From assembly GCF_024753135.1 (NCBI RefSeq), contig NZ_JANUGP010000004.1, positions 1 through 64,000 on the forward strand: a stretch of 64,000 bases of DNA, in the 5' to 3' direction. The DNA comes from Streptomyces pyxinicus (GTDB lineage: Bacteria > Actinomycetota > Actinomycetes > Streptomycetales > Streptomycetaceae). Positions 29,292 to 38,451 of this stretch are shown in pieces (positions within the stretch are counted from its first letter, which is position 1; each line of letters opens with the position of its first letter). A program made the position numbers and the translations under genes. The notes beneath the pieces are model-generated. The model made no database searches. It was not told the origin of the DNA and worked only from the letters and a program-made list of their open reading frames with translations.

Positions 29292-30089
29292 TCACAGCCG
29301 CGACACGTTCCGCTCGTACACCAGCCGCAGTCCGATCAGCGTCAGCCAGGGCTGGTGCTCGTCGATCACCGAGGATTCCCCCAGCACCATCGGCGCGAGC
29401 CCGCCCGTGGCGATCACCGTCACGTCGTCCGGGTCGTCGGCCAGCTCCCGGGCCATCCGGCCGACCACCCCGTCGACCTGCCCCGCGAAGCCGTACACGA
29501 TGCCGGCCTGCATGGCCTCGACCGTGTTCTTGCCGATCACGCTGCGCGGCCTGGCCACCTCGATCTTGCGCAGCTGCGCGCCCTTGACGCCGAGTGCCTC
29601 CACGGAGATCTCGATGCCGGGCGCGATCACCCCGCCGACGTACTCCCCGCGCGCGGAGACCGCGTCGAAGGTGGTCGCCGTGCCGAAGTCGACGACGATC
29701 GCCGGGCCGCCGTACAGCTCGACGGCCGCGACCGCGTTGATGATCCGGTCGGCGCCGACCTCCTTGGGGTTGTCGGTGAGGATCGGCACGCCCGTCTTCA
29801 CGCCCGGCTCCACGAGGACGGCCGGTACGTCGCCGTAGTACCTGCGGGTGACCTCGCGCAGTTCGTGCAGCACCGAGGGGACGGTCGCGCAGATCGCGAT
29901 GCCGTCGATGCCGTCGCCCAGCTCCTCGCCGAGCAGCGGGTGCATGCCCATCAGGCCCTGGAGCAGGACGGCCAGTTCGTCCGCCGTGCGGCGCGCGTCG
30001 GTGGAGATGCGCCAGTGCTCGACGATGTCCTCGCCGTCGAACAGGCCGAGGACCGTGTGCGTGTTGCCGACGTCGATCGTGAGCAGCAT
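29292..30089 (-). CDS. coaX: Type III pantothenate kinase
   Basis: A 265-residue ASKHA kinase that phosphorylates pantothenate, the first step from vitamin B5 to CoA. Motifs are: phosphate-1 LTIDVGNTHTVLGLF, phosphate-2 VVDFGTATTFDAVS, and the substrate-binding APGIEISVEAL. Type III enzymes need a monovalent cation and are not feedback-inhibited by CoA. The start ATG 30089 is five bases from the nadC stop, and the gene closes an operon with panC, so precursor synthesis and activation of pantothenate are encoded together. Confidence 0.95.
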   Translation of the reverse strand: MLLTIDVGNTHTVLGLFDGEDIVEHWRISTDARRTADELAVLLQGLMGMHPLLGEELGDGIDGIAICATVPSVLHELREVTRRYYGDVPAVLVEPGVKTGVPILTDNPKEVGADRIINAVAAVELYGGPAIVVDFGTATTFDAVSARGEYVGGVIAPGIEISVEALGVKGAQLRKIEVARPRSVIGKNTVEAMQAGIVYGFAGQVDGVVGRMARELADDPDDVTVIATGGLAPMVLGESSVIDEHQPWLTLIGLRLVYERNVSRL

Positions 30090-30094
30090 GGCCG

Positions 30095-31081
30095 TTACTC
30101 CGCTTCGCGCAGGTCCAGGCCGATGTCCAGGATCGGCGAGGAGTGGGTGAGCGCGCCGACGGCCAGGAAGTCCACGCCGGTCTTTGCGTACGCGCGCGCG
30201 TTGTCGAGTGTGAGCCGGCCGGAGGCCTCCAGCAGGGCCCGCCCGGCGACGATGCCGACGGCCTCCGCGCACTCACCCGGCGTGAAGTTGTCGAGCAGGA
30301 TCAGGTCGGCGCCCGCGTCCACGACCTCGCGCAGCTGGTGCAGGGTGTCGACCTCGACCTCGATCGGCACCTCCGGGAAGGACTCCCGTACCGCCTTGAA
30401 GGCCGCGGCGACGCCGCCGGCGGCGACCACGTGGTTGTCCTTGACCAGGGCCGCGTCGGACAGCGACATGCGGTGGTTGACGCCGCCGCCCGCGCGGACC
30501 GCGTACTTCTCCAGCGAGCGCAGGCCCGGGGTCGTCTTGCGGGTGTCGCGGACCTTCGCCCCGGTGCCCTCCAGCGCGTCCGCCCACGCGCGCGTGGCGG
30601 TCGCGATGCCGGACAGCCGGCACAGGATGTTCAGCGCGCTGCGCTCGGCGGTGAGCAGGTCGCGGGTGCGCGTGGTGACCGACAGCAGCGTCTGCCCGGC
30701 CGCGACCCGGTCGCCGTCCTCGACGTGCCGCTCCACCTCGAACTCGTCCGTGCAGACCACCGAGAGCACGGCCTCGGCGACCCGCAGGCCGGCCACCACG
30801 CCCGGCTCGCGCGCGGCGAAGTCGCCGGTGGCGACGAAGTCTTCGGGGATGGTCGCGACGGTCGTCACGTCCACTCCGCCGTCCAGGTCCTCCTGGATGG
30901 CGACGTTGGCGACGTCCTCGACCTCGATCGGATCGAGCCCGGCGGCGGCCAGCAGCTCGGCGAGCGCGGGGTCGAGCCCGCACTCCAGGTACTCCTCGTC
31001 GCCCTCGGCGCCGCAGGCGCAGCCGTCGCCGCAGCCGCCGGTCGGGGCGAGGGGAAGGTCGTCGGTGCTCACGTCTGTCAC
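30095..31081 (-). CDS. nadC: Nicotinate-nucleotide pyrophosphorylase (carboxylating)
   Basis: A 328-residue enzyme turning quinolinate and PRPP into nicotinate mononucleotide. The quinolinate/PRPP-binding signature RKTTPGLRSLEKYAVRAGGG and NHRMSLSDAALVKDNH are complete, as is LLDNFTPGE. An N-terminal extension of about 40 residues rich in Cys/Gly/Asp (GGCGDGCACGAEGDEEY) precedes the core; the four cysteines there could bind metal and are not usual for the enzyme. It lies between nadB and coaX. Confidence 0.96.
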   Translation of the reverse strand: MTDVSTDDLPLAPTGGCGDGCACGAEGDEEYLECGLDPALAELLAAAGLDPIEVEDVANVAIQEDLDGGVDVTTVATIPEDFVATGDFAAREPGVVAGLRVAEAVLSVVCTDEFEVERHVEDGDRVAAGQTLLSVTTRTRDLLTAERSALNILCRLSGIATATRAWADALEGTGAKVRDTRKTTPGLRSLEKYAVRAGGGVNHRMSLSDAALVKDNHVVAAGGVAAAFKAVRESFPEVPIEVEVDTLHQLREVVDAGADLILLDNFTPGECAEAVGIVAGRALLEASGRLTLDNARAYAKTGVDFLAVGALTHSSPILDIGLDLREAE

Positions 31082-31097
31082 TGCTCCTGGGCGCTGG

Positions 31098-32795
31098 TTA
31101 CCGGGTCGGGGGGAAGTCTGCGGTGTCGGTGGTGCGTGCGGCCAGCGAACGGTCCGCCTTGAGCCGTACGACGATATGGCGCCGCCAGCCGGTGTCGTCG
31201 CGGTCGGCGAAGTCCTCGCGCCAGTGGCAGCCGCGGGTCTCCTCGCGCTGCCGGGCGGCGGCCACCAGGACGCGGGCCACGCACAGCAGGTTGGTGGCCT
31301 CCCAGGTGTCCACGCCGGGCTCGGCGGTCTTGCCGTTCTCGTCGAGCGCGTCGCGCGCCTCGGCGTGCAGCCGCTGGAGCTGCCCGGCGGCTCCGGCGAG
31401 GGACGCCTCGGAGCGCAGGACGCCCGCCCCCTCGGTCATGATCCGCTGGATGGCGAACCGGGACTCGGGGGCGAGCAGCGGGTGCGCGGGCCGCTCGGGG
31501 TCCGGGACCGGCGCGGGCACGCGCGCGTGCAGGCCGTCGGCGGCGCGGGCCGCCGCGATGTCGGCGGCGATGCGCTCGGCGTAGACGAGGCCTTCCAGCA
31601 GGGAGTTGGAGGCGAGCCGGTTGGCGCCGTGCACGCCGGTGCACGCGACCTCCCCGCACGCGTACAGCCCCGGCACCGTCGTCCGCCCGCGCGCGTCCGT
31701 GCGCACGCCTCCGGAGGCGTAGTGCGCGGCCGGGGCGATCGGGATGGGCTCGGTGACCGGGTCGATGCCGTGGGCCCGGCAGGCGGCCAGGATGGTCGGG
31801 AAGCGGTGCGCCCACATGTCGGCGCCGAAGTGCCGGGCGTCGAGGAACATGTGCTCGGCGTCCTGCTCCTGCATCCGCCGCATGATGCCCTTGGCGACGA
31901 TGTCGCGCGGTGCCAGCTCGGCCAGTTCGTGCTGTCCGACCATGAAGCGCGTCCCGGCGCCGTCGACCAGGTGGGCGCCCTCGCCGCGCACCGCCTCCGA
32001 GACCAGCGGCTGCTGGCCCTCCGCGTCGGCGCCCAGGAACAGCACGGTCGGGTGGAACTGCACGAACTCCAGGTCGCTGACCTCCGCGCCCGCGCGCAGC
32101 GCCAGCGCGACGCCGTCGCCGGTCGACACGGACGGGTTGGTGGTCGCGGAGAACACCTGGCCCATGCCGCCGGTGGCGAGGACCACGGCGGGCGCGTGCA
32201 CGGCGCCCACGCCGTCGTGCTGGCCCTCGCCCATCACGTGCAGGGTGACGCCGGCGGTGCGGCCCTCGGCGTCGGTGAGCAGGTCCAGCACGAGCGCGTT
32301 CTCGATCGTGCGCAGGCCGCGCGCGCGGACCGCCTCCACGAGGGCCCGGGAGATCTCCGCGCCGGTGGCGTCGCCGCCGGCGTGCGCGATCCGGCGCCGG
32401 TGGTGTCCGCCCTCGCGGGTGAGCTGGAGGTCGCCCTCGGCGGACTCGTCGAAGTGCGCGCCGGTCTCGATGAGCCGCCGCACCGCGTCGGGGCCCTCGG
32501 TGACGAGGATCCGTACGGCCTCCTCGTCGCACAGGCCCGCGCCCGCCACCAGGGTGTCCGCGAGGTGCTGTTCGGGGGTGTCGCCCTCGCCGAGGGCGGC
32601 GGCGATGCCGCCCTGCGCCCAGCGCGTGGAGCCGTCGTCCAGGCGGGCCTTGGTGACCACCACGGTGGCGAGTCCGGCGGCCTCGCAGCGCAGGGCGGCG
32701 GTCAGGCCGGCCACCCCGGAGCCGACGACGACCACGTCCGCGGAGATGGCCCAGCCAGGGGCGGGCGCGTGCAGTCGTATGCCTGTGCTGGTCAC
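31098..32795 (-). CDS. nadB: L-aspartate oxidase
   Basis: A 565-residue FAD enzyme oxidising L-aspartate to iminoaspartate, the entry step of de novo NAD synthesis. The FAD-binding fingerprint [20 protein letters not shown] is at the N terminus; the active-site region ([20 protein letters not shown]) and [19 protein letters not shown] follow the succinate-dehydrogenase-like fold. The start GTG 32795 overlaps the panC stop by four bases (GTGA), pointing to coupled translation. The partner quinolinate synthase gene, nadA, is not in this window. Confidence 0.95.
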   Translation of the reverse strand: MTSTGIRLHAPAPGWAISADVVVVGSGVAGLTAALRCEAAGLATVVVTKARLDDGSTRWAQGGIAAALGEGDTPEQHLADTLVAGAGLCDEEAVRILVTEGPDAVRRLIETGAHFDESAEGDLQLTREGGHHRRRIAHAGGDATGAEISRALVEAVRARGLRTIENALVLDLLTDAEGRTAGVTLHVMGEGQHDGVGAVHAPAVVLATGGMGQVFSATTNPSVSTGDGVALALRAGAEVSDLEFVQFHPTVLFLGADAEGQQPLVSEAVRGEGAHLVDGAGTRFMVGQHELAELAPRDIVAKGIMRRMQEQDAEHMFLDARHFGADMWAHRFPTILAACRAHGIDPVTEPIPIAPAAHYASGGVRTDARGRTTVPGLYACGEVACTGVHGANRLASNSLLEGLVYAERIAADIAAARAADGLHARVPAPVPDPERPAHPLLAPESRFAIQRIMTEGAGVLRSEASLAGAAGQLQRLHAEARDALDENGKTAEPGVDTWEATNLLCVARVLVAAARQREETRGCHWREDFADRDDTGWRRHIVVRLKADRSLAARTTDTADFPPTR

Positions 32796-33793
32796 GAGGC
32801 GGCTCCGAGGGATCCGAAGGTGAGGGGGAGGTTGTCGATCAGCCGGGTGGTGCCCACGCGCGCGGCGACGGCGAGGACGGCCTCGCCGGTGAAGCCGTCG
32901 CCGATCTCGGTGAAGTCGGAGGGGTCCACCAGGGCGAGGTAGTCCAGCTTCAGCGGCGGGTCGAGGCGGGCGGCCTCGTCGAGGGCCTGCCGGGCGGCGG
33001 CGCGTACGGCGGCCGGGCCGCCCGGCACCACCGTCGCCACCGCGTGCGCGTCGGCCGCCGCGCGGGACTCGCCGATGGCGCTCAGCGCCTGCGCGCGCGC
33101 GTGCGTGAAGGGCGTCTCCCGCGCCCGCGCGCGCAGCGCCTCCTGCGCCGCGTGCCGGTCGCGGCCGGCGAACAGCGCGCGGGACAGCGCGAGCGCGGTG
33201 CGGCGCTCGTCGGACGAGAGGTAGCGGTTGCGGCTGGACAGGGCGAGCCCGTCCGCCTCGCGCACGGTCGGCACGCCGGCGATCTCGATGCCGAAGTTCA
33301 GGTCGCGCACCATGCGGCGGATCAGCGCCAGTTGCTGGGCGTCCTTCTGGCCGTACAGGGCGACGTCGGGGCGGGTGAGGTGCAGCAGCTTGGCGACGAC
33401 GGTGAGCATGCCGTCGAAGTGGCCGGGCCGCGTGGCGCCCTCCAGCCGCTCGCCCATGGGGCCCGCGCTGACCCGCACCTGCGGCTCGCCGCCCGGGTAC
33501 ACCACGTCCACGGAGGGCGCGAACACCGCGTCGGCGCCCGCCTGTCCGGCGAGTTCGAGGTCGGCGTCGAGGGTGCGCGGGTAGCGGTCGAGGTCCTCGC
33601 CCGCGCCGAACTGCAGCGGGTTGACGAAGACCGTGACGACGACCTCGCCGTCCGGTCCCGCGAGCCCGCGCGCGGTGCGGATCAGCGTCGCGTGGCCCTC
33701 GTGGAGCGCGCCCATGGTCATCACGACGGCCCGGCGGCCGTGGCGCTCGCGCACGTGCAGCTCTTCGGCGGTGCTCAGCAGGGCGGTGCTCAT
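32792..33793 (-). CDS. panC: Pantothenate synthetase
   Basis: A 333-residue enzyme joining pantoate and beta-alanine with ATP. The nucleotide-binding motif [16 protein letters not shown] and the adenylate-site segment [19 protein letters not shown] are typical, as is [13 protein letters not shown]. The C-terminal part is of normal length. The start ATG 33793 overlaps the DUF2520 gene's stop by four bases. PanB is not in the window; the DUF2520 protein may be linked to the same pathway. Confidence 0.96.
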   Translation of the reverse strand: MSTALLSTAEELHVRERHGRRAVVMTMGALHEGHATLIRTARGLAGPDGEVVVTVFVNPLQFGAGEDLDRYPRTLDADLELAGQAGADAVFAPSVDVVYPGGEPQVRVSAGPMGERLEGATRPGHFDGMLTVVAKLLHLTRPDVALYGQKDAQQLALIRRMVRDLNFGIEIAGVPTVREADGLALSSRNRYLSSDERRTALALSRALFAGRDRHAAQEALRARARETPFTHARAQALSAIGESRAAADAHAVATVVPGGPAAVRAAARQALDEAARLDPPLKLDYLALVDPSDFTEIGDGFTGEAVLAVAARVGTTRLIDNLPLTFGSLGAAS

Positions 33794-34761
33794 CGGTCGT
33801 TCCCCTCGGTGCCGTCCGGGCCGTCGGTGCCGGTGCTGTCGCGCTTCGCTCCGTCGCCGTCGCCGTCGGCGAGTACGCCGAGCAGGTCCTCGGCGAGTTC
33901 CGGCTTGAGCAGTCCGTGCGCGAGCGCCCGGTCGGCGGTGGCGCGGGCCATCGCCAGATAGCCGGCCACGGCCCCCGGGGCGTGCCGCCGCAGTTCGCCG
34001 ATGTGCGCGGCGACCGTGCCGGCGTCCCCGCGCGCGACGGGGCCGGTCAGCGCGGCGTCACCGGAGCGCAGGGCGTTGTCCAGGGCGGCGCCGAGGAGCG
34101 GGCCGAGCATCCGGTCGGGTGCCTCCACGCCGGCCGCGCGCAGCAGCTCCATGGACTGGGCGACCAGGGTGACCAGGTGGTTGGCGCCGAGCGCGAGGGC
34201 CGCGTGGTAGAGCGGGCGGTTCTCCTCGCTGATCCACTCCGGCTCGCCGCCCATCTCGATGACCAGGGCCTGGGCGGCCAGGCGCAGTTCCTCGGGCGCG
34301 GTGACGCCGAAGGCGCAGCCGGCCAGGCGCTGCACGTCCACGGGGGTGCCGGTGAAGGTCATGGCCGGGTGCAGGGCCAGCGGCAGCGCGCCCGCGCGCC
34401 GGGCGGGGTCGAGCACGCGCGTGCCGTACCGGCCGGAGGTGTGCACGAGCAGCTGTCCGGGCCGCACGGCCCCGGTCTCGGCCAGTCCGGCGACCAGGTC
34501 GGGCAGGGCGTCGTCGGGGACGGTGAGCAGCACCAGGTCCGCACGCCGGAGCACCTCGGCGGGCGGCACCAGCGGGACGTCCGGCAGCATGGTCTCGGCA
34601 CGCCTGCGGGAGGCGTCGGAGACCCCGGAGACGGCCACCGGTCGGTGCCCGGCGAGCTGGAGGGACGCGGCCAGCGCGGGGCCCACGCGACCGGCGCCGA
34701 CGACGCCGACGGTGAGCCGCGCGGGGCGGTCCTGGGGATCTGGCTGGTGGACTGTACTCAC
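33790..34761 (-). CDS. Rossmann-fold DUF2520 oxidoreductase-like protein
   Basis: A 323-residue protein. The N-terminal NAD(P)-binding fold has [20 protein letters not shown]; the C-terminal DUF2520 part ([30 protein letters not shown]) is all-helical and resembles 6-phosphogluconate-dehydrogenase or ketopantoate-reductase C-terminal domains. It begins the panC-nadB-nadC-coaX operon (start GTG 34761). Because ketopantoate reduction is the step before PanC, a reductase role in pantoate supply is attractive, but no experiment is known to me. The C terminus is low-complexity, [20 protein letters not shown]. Confidence 0.85.
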   Translation of the reverse strand: MSTVHQPDPQDRPARLTVGVVGAGRVGPALAASLQLAGHRPVAVSGVSDASRRRAETMLPDVPLVPPAEVLRRADLVLLTVPDDALPDLVAGLAETGAVRPGQLLVHTSGRYGTRVLDPARRAGALPLALHPAMTFTGTPVDVQRLAGCAFGVTAPEELRLAAQALVIEMGGEPEWISEENRPLYHAALALGANHLVTLVAQSMELLRAAGVEAPDRMLGPLLGAALDNALRSGDAALTGPVARGDAGTVAAHIGELRRHAPGAVAGYLAMARATADRALAHGLLKPELAEDLLGVLADGDGDGAKRDSTGTDGPDGTEGNDR

Positions 34762-34847
34762 GCGACGGCGGCCTTCCCGTTCCAGTCCGCTCTCGGTACC
34801 GGACGATTTCTCGTCATGTTAACGCTATCGGGTGGAGCGGCGGCCGG

Positions 34848-34856
34848 TTGTCCACA
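34848..34856 (+). promoter_or_regulatory. Isolated DnaA-box match (TTGTCCACA)
   Basis: An exact copy of the preferred Streptomyces DnaA box lies in the 158-base region between the divergent DUF2520 and threonine-aldolase-like genes. It stands alone, unlike the clustered boxes of oriC. It could bind DnaA as a regulator or be chance. Confidence 0.35.
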
Positions 34857-34919
34857 GGCTGTGGGTTCCGGGGGGAAATCGGGCTGCCGGGCCCGCGCTC
34901 CGTCCGGCATGATCCGTAC

Positions 34920-36110
34920 ATGACCGATCCGTATATGACCGGGACAGCGGGGCAGGACGAGGCCGGGGCGACTCGGCAGTCCGAGGAGGAACGCAGGCGG
35001 GAGCGGCGCCTGGCCGCCGTGGCGGGGGCGGAGCGCGTGCTGGCGCGGACGGGCGTCCACCGGACGGTCGGCCGGCGGCTGGCGGACCTGCTGGAGGCGG
35101 CCCCCGGGGTGTACGACCTCGACCAGCCCGTGGACGTCTACGGCAACCGGATCGTGGCCGACCTGGAGCAGCGGGTCGCGGCCCTGCTCGGCACCGAGGC
35201 CGCCGCGTTCTTCCCGACCGGCACGATGGCCCAGCAGGTGGCCCTGCGCTGCTGGGCGGACCGCACCGGCAACCGGGCGGTCGCCCTGCACGCCCTCGCC
35301 CATCCCGAGACGCACGAACGGCACGCCTTCAGCCAGGTCAGCGGGTTGCGCCCGGTCCGGGTGACGAGCGAGCCCCGGCTGCCCACGGCAGCGGAGATCC
35401 GTGACCTCGCGGAGCCCTTCGGGACGCTGATGCTGGAGCTTCCGCTGCGGGACGCCGGCTATGTGCTGCCGGCCTGGGAGGAGCTGACCGGGGCCGTGGA
35501 GGCGGCGCGCGAGCGAGACGCGGTGGTGCACTTCGACGGCGCGCGCCTGTGGGAGACCACCCCGCACTTCGGCCGCTCCCTGGCCGAGATCGCCGGGCTC
35601 GCGGACAGCGTCTACGTGTCGTTCTACAAGTCGCTCGACGGCTTCGGCGGCGCCGCCCTGGCGGGTCCCGGGACCCTGGTCGAGGAGGCGAGGACCTGGC
35701 GGCACCGGTACGGGGGCATGGTCTTCCAGCAGTTCCCCACCGCGCTGTCGGCCCTCGTCGGCCTGGCGCGTGAACTGCCCCGGCTGCCGGAGTACGTACG
35801 GCACGCGCGCGTGGTCGCCACGGCCCTGCGGGAGGGTTTCGCCGAGGCGCGGGTGCCGTGGGCGCGGGTGCACCCCGAGGAGCCGCACACCCACGAGTTC
35901 CAGGTCTGGCTGCCGTACGACGCGGACGTCCTCATGGACACGGCGCTGCGGCAGGCCGAGGAGACGGGGACGTACCTCTTCGGCGGCTACTGGGCGCGCG
36001 GCGGCCCCGGGCTGGCGTACACCGAGGTCTCGGTGCGCTCGGAGGGGCTGCAGTGGAGCGCGGGGGACGTGCGGGCGGCGGTGGCCGGCTTCGTGGAGCG
36101 GTTGCCGTAG
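34920..36110 (+). CDS. Threonine aldolase / beta-eliminating lyase family enzyme
   Basis: A 396-residue PLP enzyme. The Schiff-base lysine is in VSFYKSLDGFGGAALAG and the family's glycine-rich N-terminal strand and Asp-His regions (DAVVHFDGARLWET) are present. Members cleave L-threonine or related beta-hydroxy amino acids to glycine and an aldehyde. Two in-frame starts, 34920 and 34935, give MTDPYMTGTAG or MTGTAG. It is transcribed away from the panC operon. The true substrate is unknown; low-specificity L-threonine aldolase is the default guess. Confidence 0.88.
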   Translation: MTDPYMTGTAGQDEAGATRQSEEERRRERRLAAVAGAERVLARTGVHRTVGRRLADLLEAAPGVYDLDQPVDVYGNRIVADLEQRVAALLGTEAAAFFPTGTMAQQVALRCWADRTGNRAVALHALAHPETHERHAFSQVSGLRPVRVTSEPRLPTAAEIRDLAEPFGTLMLELPLRDAGYVLPAWEELTGAVEAARERDAVVHFDGARLWETTPHFGRSLAEIAGLADSVYVSFYKSLDGFGGAALAGPGTLVEEARTWRHRYGGMVFQQFPTALSALVGLARELPRLPEYVRHARVVATALREGFAEARVPWARVHPEEPHTHEFQVWLPYDADVLMDTALRQAEETGTYLFGGYWARGGPGLAYTEVSVRSEGLQWSAGDVRAAVAGFVERLP

Positions 36111-36315
36111 GGCGGCCGGGGCGGGGCGTATCGACTCGCTCCGGGTGGTGCGGAAGTAATGCGCACGCCGGGTTGTGTACGGCGTTCCGCGCGCTGTTCT
36201 CCGCGCCGTGCGCGGCGCGGATGCCCGCGCACGGCGTGCGTGCCGGGCGCGGATGCGATGCCCAACGCCCGGCGTGCACGGCCCTCACCACGGCGCGCCC
36301 ATCACAACGCGCCGA

Positions 36316-36522
36316 TCACAGCACGCGCGGGCGCAGCCAGCGCCGCAGGGCGTGCCGGAACCGTCCGTGCGCCGGGTGCCCGGCGACGACCGCGGCGAAG
36401 CGCCGGTGGTCGCGCAGGGCGCGCAGCGCCTGGAGGTCGTGCCGGCCGGGCGCGGGCGGCCGCGGGGCGCCGTGCTGGTGGGCGCGGTAGCTGTCGAGGA
36501 GGTACTGCTGGGTGATGCTCAT
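36316..36522 (-). CDS. Small basic protein of unknown function
   Basis: A 68-residue Arg-rich protein (MSITQQYLLDSYRAHQHGAP). Many arginines in the second half would suit DNA or RNA binding. The ATG at 36522 points away from the divergent ArsR-type gene, 100 bases on. Similar short proteins beginning MSITQQYLLDSYRA occur in Streptomyces, so I think it is real. Function is unknown. Confidence 0.6.
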   Translation of the reverse strand: MSITQQYLLDSYRAHQHGAPRPPAPGRHDLQALRALRDHRRFAAVVAGHPAHGRFRHALRRWLRPRVL

Positions 36523-36622
36523 GAGCCGTCAGCCTGCTCCCCACCAGGGCGGATGTCCCGTGGATTGACGGCTGCCGTCAATCGGCGCGGGCGCTGTCGG
36601 TGGGCCGGTGCAGGATGGGGGC

Positions 36623-37726
36623 ATGAGCGTGACCATCGACATCACGGGGCTGCCGCCGGAACGGGTCTTCGTCGTGCCCTCGCCCCTGGCGGAGCTGGGG
36701 ATGTCGCTGCACGCGCTGAGCGAGCCCGGCCACCACCCCGAGCTCCAGGGCTGGGCGGCCGCCGTGTCCTCGCGGCTGGACTCCTGTCTGGCCGACCGGC
36801 TGTGCGAGGCGGACTTCCTGTGGCGCACCACGTTCTCGGACGTCTTCGCGCCCTTCGCCGGCATTCCCGGCGGCCGGGAGCTGCCGGGCGCCACCCTCGC
36901 CGAGGAGCTGGACCAGCTCGACAAGCTGACGGACGAGCAGTTCGTCAACGCGGCCCTGGAGTTCACCTGCCAGCTCCGCTACGACGTGCGCGATGCCGGC
37001 CCGCTGGACGACCCGGAGCTGCGCCGGCGCTCCCTGGAACTGGCCGCCGCGCGCGGGACCGCGCAGGAGCGTTTCACTCGCCGGCTGCTGGACGACCCGC
37101 CGGTCGTGCGCGCCTGGTTCCGGCAGCTGATGCTCGACTGCGACGAAGCCTTCTTCGCCCACACCTGGGCCCGCGTCCAGCCGCAGCTCGCCGCGGACGC
37201 CCGGCACAAGACCGAGCTGCTGCGCCGCAAGGGGCTCGGCGAGGCGCTCGCGTCCCTGTCCGGGGCAGTCTCACTGGACGAGCGGGCCGCGCTGGTCACG
37301 GTCGACAAGCTGCTGGTGGGCCACACCGCCACCAGGGACGGCAACCTGGTCCTGGTGCCCACCAGCCTCGGCCGCCCGCATCTGATGGTGCTGCACCGCC
37401 ACGGCTGGCAGCCCTCGATCACCTACCCGGCCGGCGGCAGCCGCCCGCAGGCGCCGTCCGTCGAGCAGCTCACGCGCCGCCTGGAGGCGCTCGCCCACCC
37501 GGTGCGGATACGGCTGTGCCGGCACCTGGCGCGGGGGCCGCACACCACGGGCGAACTGGCCGACGCGCACGGCATGTCGGCACCGGTGATATCCCGGCAC
37601 CTCGCGGTGCTGAAGAAGGCGGGCCTGATCACCGACTGCCGGCGCGGGCGGTACGTGCGGCACCAGCTCGATCTCGCGGCGGTGGCCCGGCTGGGCAGCG
37701 ACTTCATCGAGGGCGTCCTGCGATGA
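36623..37726 (+). CDS. DUF5937-type ArsR-family transcriptional regulator
   Basis: A 367-residue protein. The N-terminal 270 residues are a helical domain (LAELGMSLHALSEPGHHPEL) of DUF5937 type, and the C-terminal part (about 285-360) is an ArsR winged helix: RLEALAHPVRIRLCRHLARG, then TGELADAHGMSAPVISRHLAVLKKAG. No metal-binding Cys pairs of ArsR/SmtB sensors are seen, so it should sense something else through the large N-terminal part. The start ATG 36623 follows GGGGGC. It is tail-to-tail with the two-component regulator, 21 bases between stops. Confidence 0.85.
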   Translation: MSVTIDITGLPPERVFVVPSPLAELGMSLHALSEPGHHPELQGWAAAVSSRLDSCLADRLCEADFLWRTTFSDVFAPFAGIPGGRELPGATLAEELDQLDKLTDEQFVNAALEFTCQLRYDVRDAGPLDDPELRRRSLELAAARGTAQERFTRRLLDDPPVVRAWFRQLMLDCDEAFFAHTWARVQPQLAADARHKTELLRRKGLGEALASLSGAVSLDERAALVTVDKLLVGHTATRDGNLVLVPTSLGRPHLMVLHRHGWQPSITYPAGGSRPQAPSVEQLTRRLEALAHPVRIRLCRHLARGPHTTGELADAHGMSAPVISRHLAVLKKAGLITDCRRGRYVRHQLDLAAVARLGSDFIEGVLR

Positions 37727-37747
37727 AGCCCCGACGGCGCGGCGGAG

Positions 37748-38419
37748 TCAGCCGTGGCCGCCCGCGCGCACCAGGCCGGTCTCGTACGCCAGCACCACCA
37801 CCTGCACCCGGTCGCGCAGCGACAGCTTGGTCAGGATGCGGCCCACGTGGGTCTTCACGGTGGCCTCGCTCAGCACCAGGCGGGCGGCGATCTCGCCGTT
37901 GGACAGCCCCTGGGCGACCAGCACCATCACCTCCCGCTCCCGGTCGGTGAGCCGCTCAAGACCCTTGTGCCGGGGTTCCCCGCCGGCGGCGGGCAGCATC
38001 GGCGCGAAGCGGTCCAGCAGACGCCGGGTGGTGGAGGGCGCGACCACCGCGTCACCGCTGTGCACCGCGCGGATGGCGGTCAGCAGCTCGCCGGGCGGCA
38101 CGTCCTTGAGCATGAAGCCGGAGGCGCCCGCCTTGAGACCGGAGAAGGCGTACTCGTCCAGGTCGAAGGTGGTGAGGATCAGCACCTTCGGCGGGTCGGG
38201 CTCGGAGCAGATCCGCCGGGTGGCCTCCACGCCGTCCAGCTTCGGCATGCGGACGTCCATGAGGACCACGTCGACCGGGGTGCCGCGCAGCACCTGGAGG
38301 GCCTCCACGCCGTCGCCCGCCTCCGCGACGACCTCCATGTCCGGCTGGGCGGCGAGCACCATCCGGAACCCGGTGCGCAGCAGCATCTGGTCGTCGACGA
38401 GCATCACGCGGATCGTCAT
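37748..38419 (-). CDS. NarL/LuxR-type response regulator
   Basis: A 223-residue regulator. The receiver has acid pocket VDDQ, phospho-Asp in VVLMDVRMPKLDGV and the Thr/Lys switch (LILTTFD, FMLKDVPP). The C-terminal HTH (LTDREREVMVLVAQGLSN, SEATVKTHVGRILTKL) is of LuxR type and binds DNA as a dimer. The start is ATG 38419. It is 32 bases downstream of the sensor kinase gene, so the pair forms a two-component system. The target genes are not apparent. Confidence 0.94.
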   Translation of the reverse strand: MTIRVMLVDDQMLLRTGFRMVLAAQPDMEVVAEAGDGVEALQVLRGTPVDVVLMDVRMPKLDGVEATRRICSEPDPPKVLILTTFDLDEYAFSGLKAGASGFMLKDVPPGELLTAIRAVHSGDAVVAPSTTRRLLDRFAPMLPAAGGEPRHKGLERLTDREREVMVLVAQGLSNGEIAARLVLSEATVKTHVGRILTKLSLRDRVQVVVLAYETGLVRAGGHG

Positions 38420-38451
38420 CGGGTCTCTTTCGTTCGGGGCGTGCGGAATCG

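Noticed and set aside
34848..34856. Replication origin
   Set aside because: One DnaA box only, no box cluster, and no dnaA or dnaN nearby.
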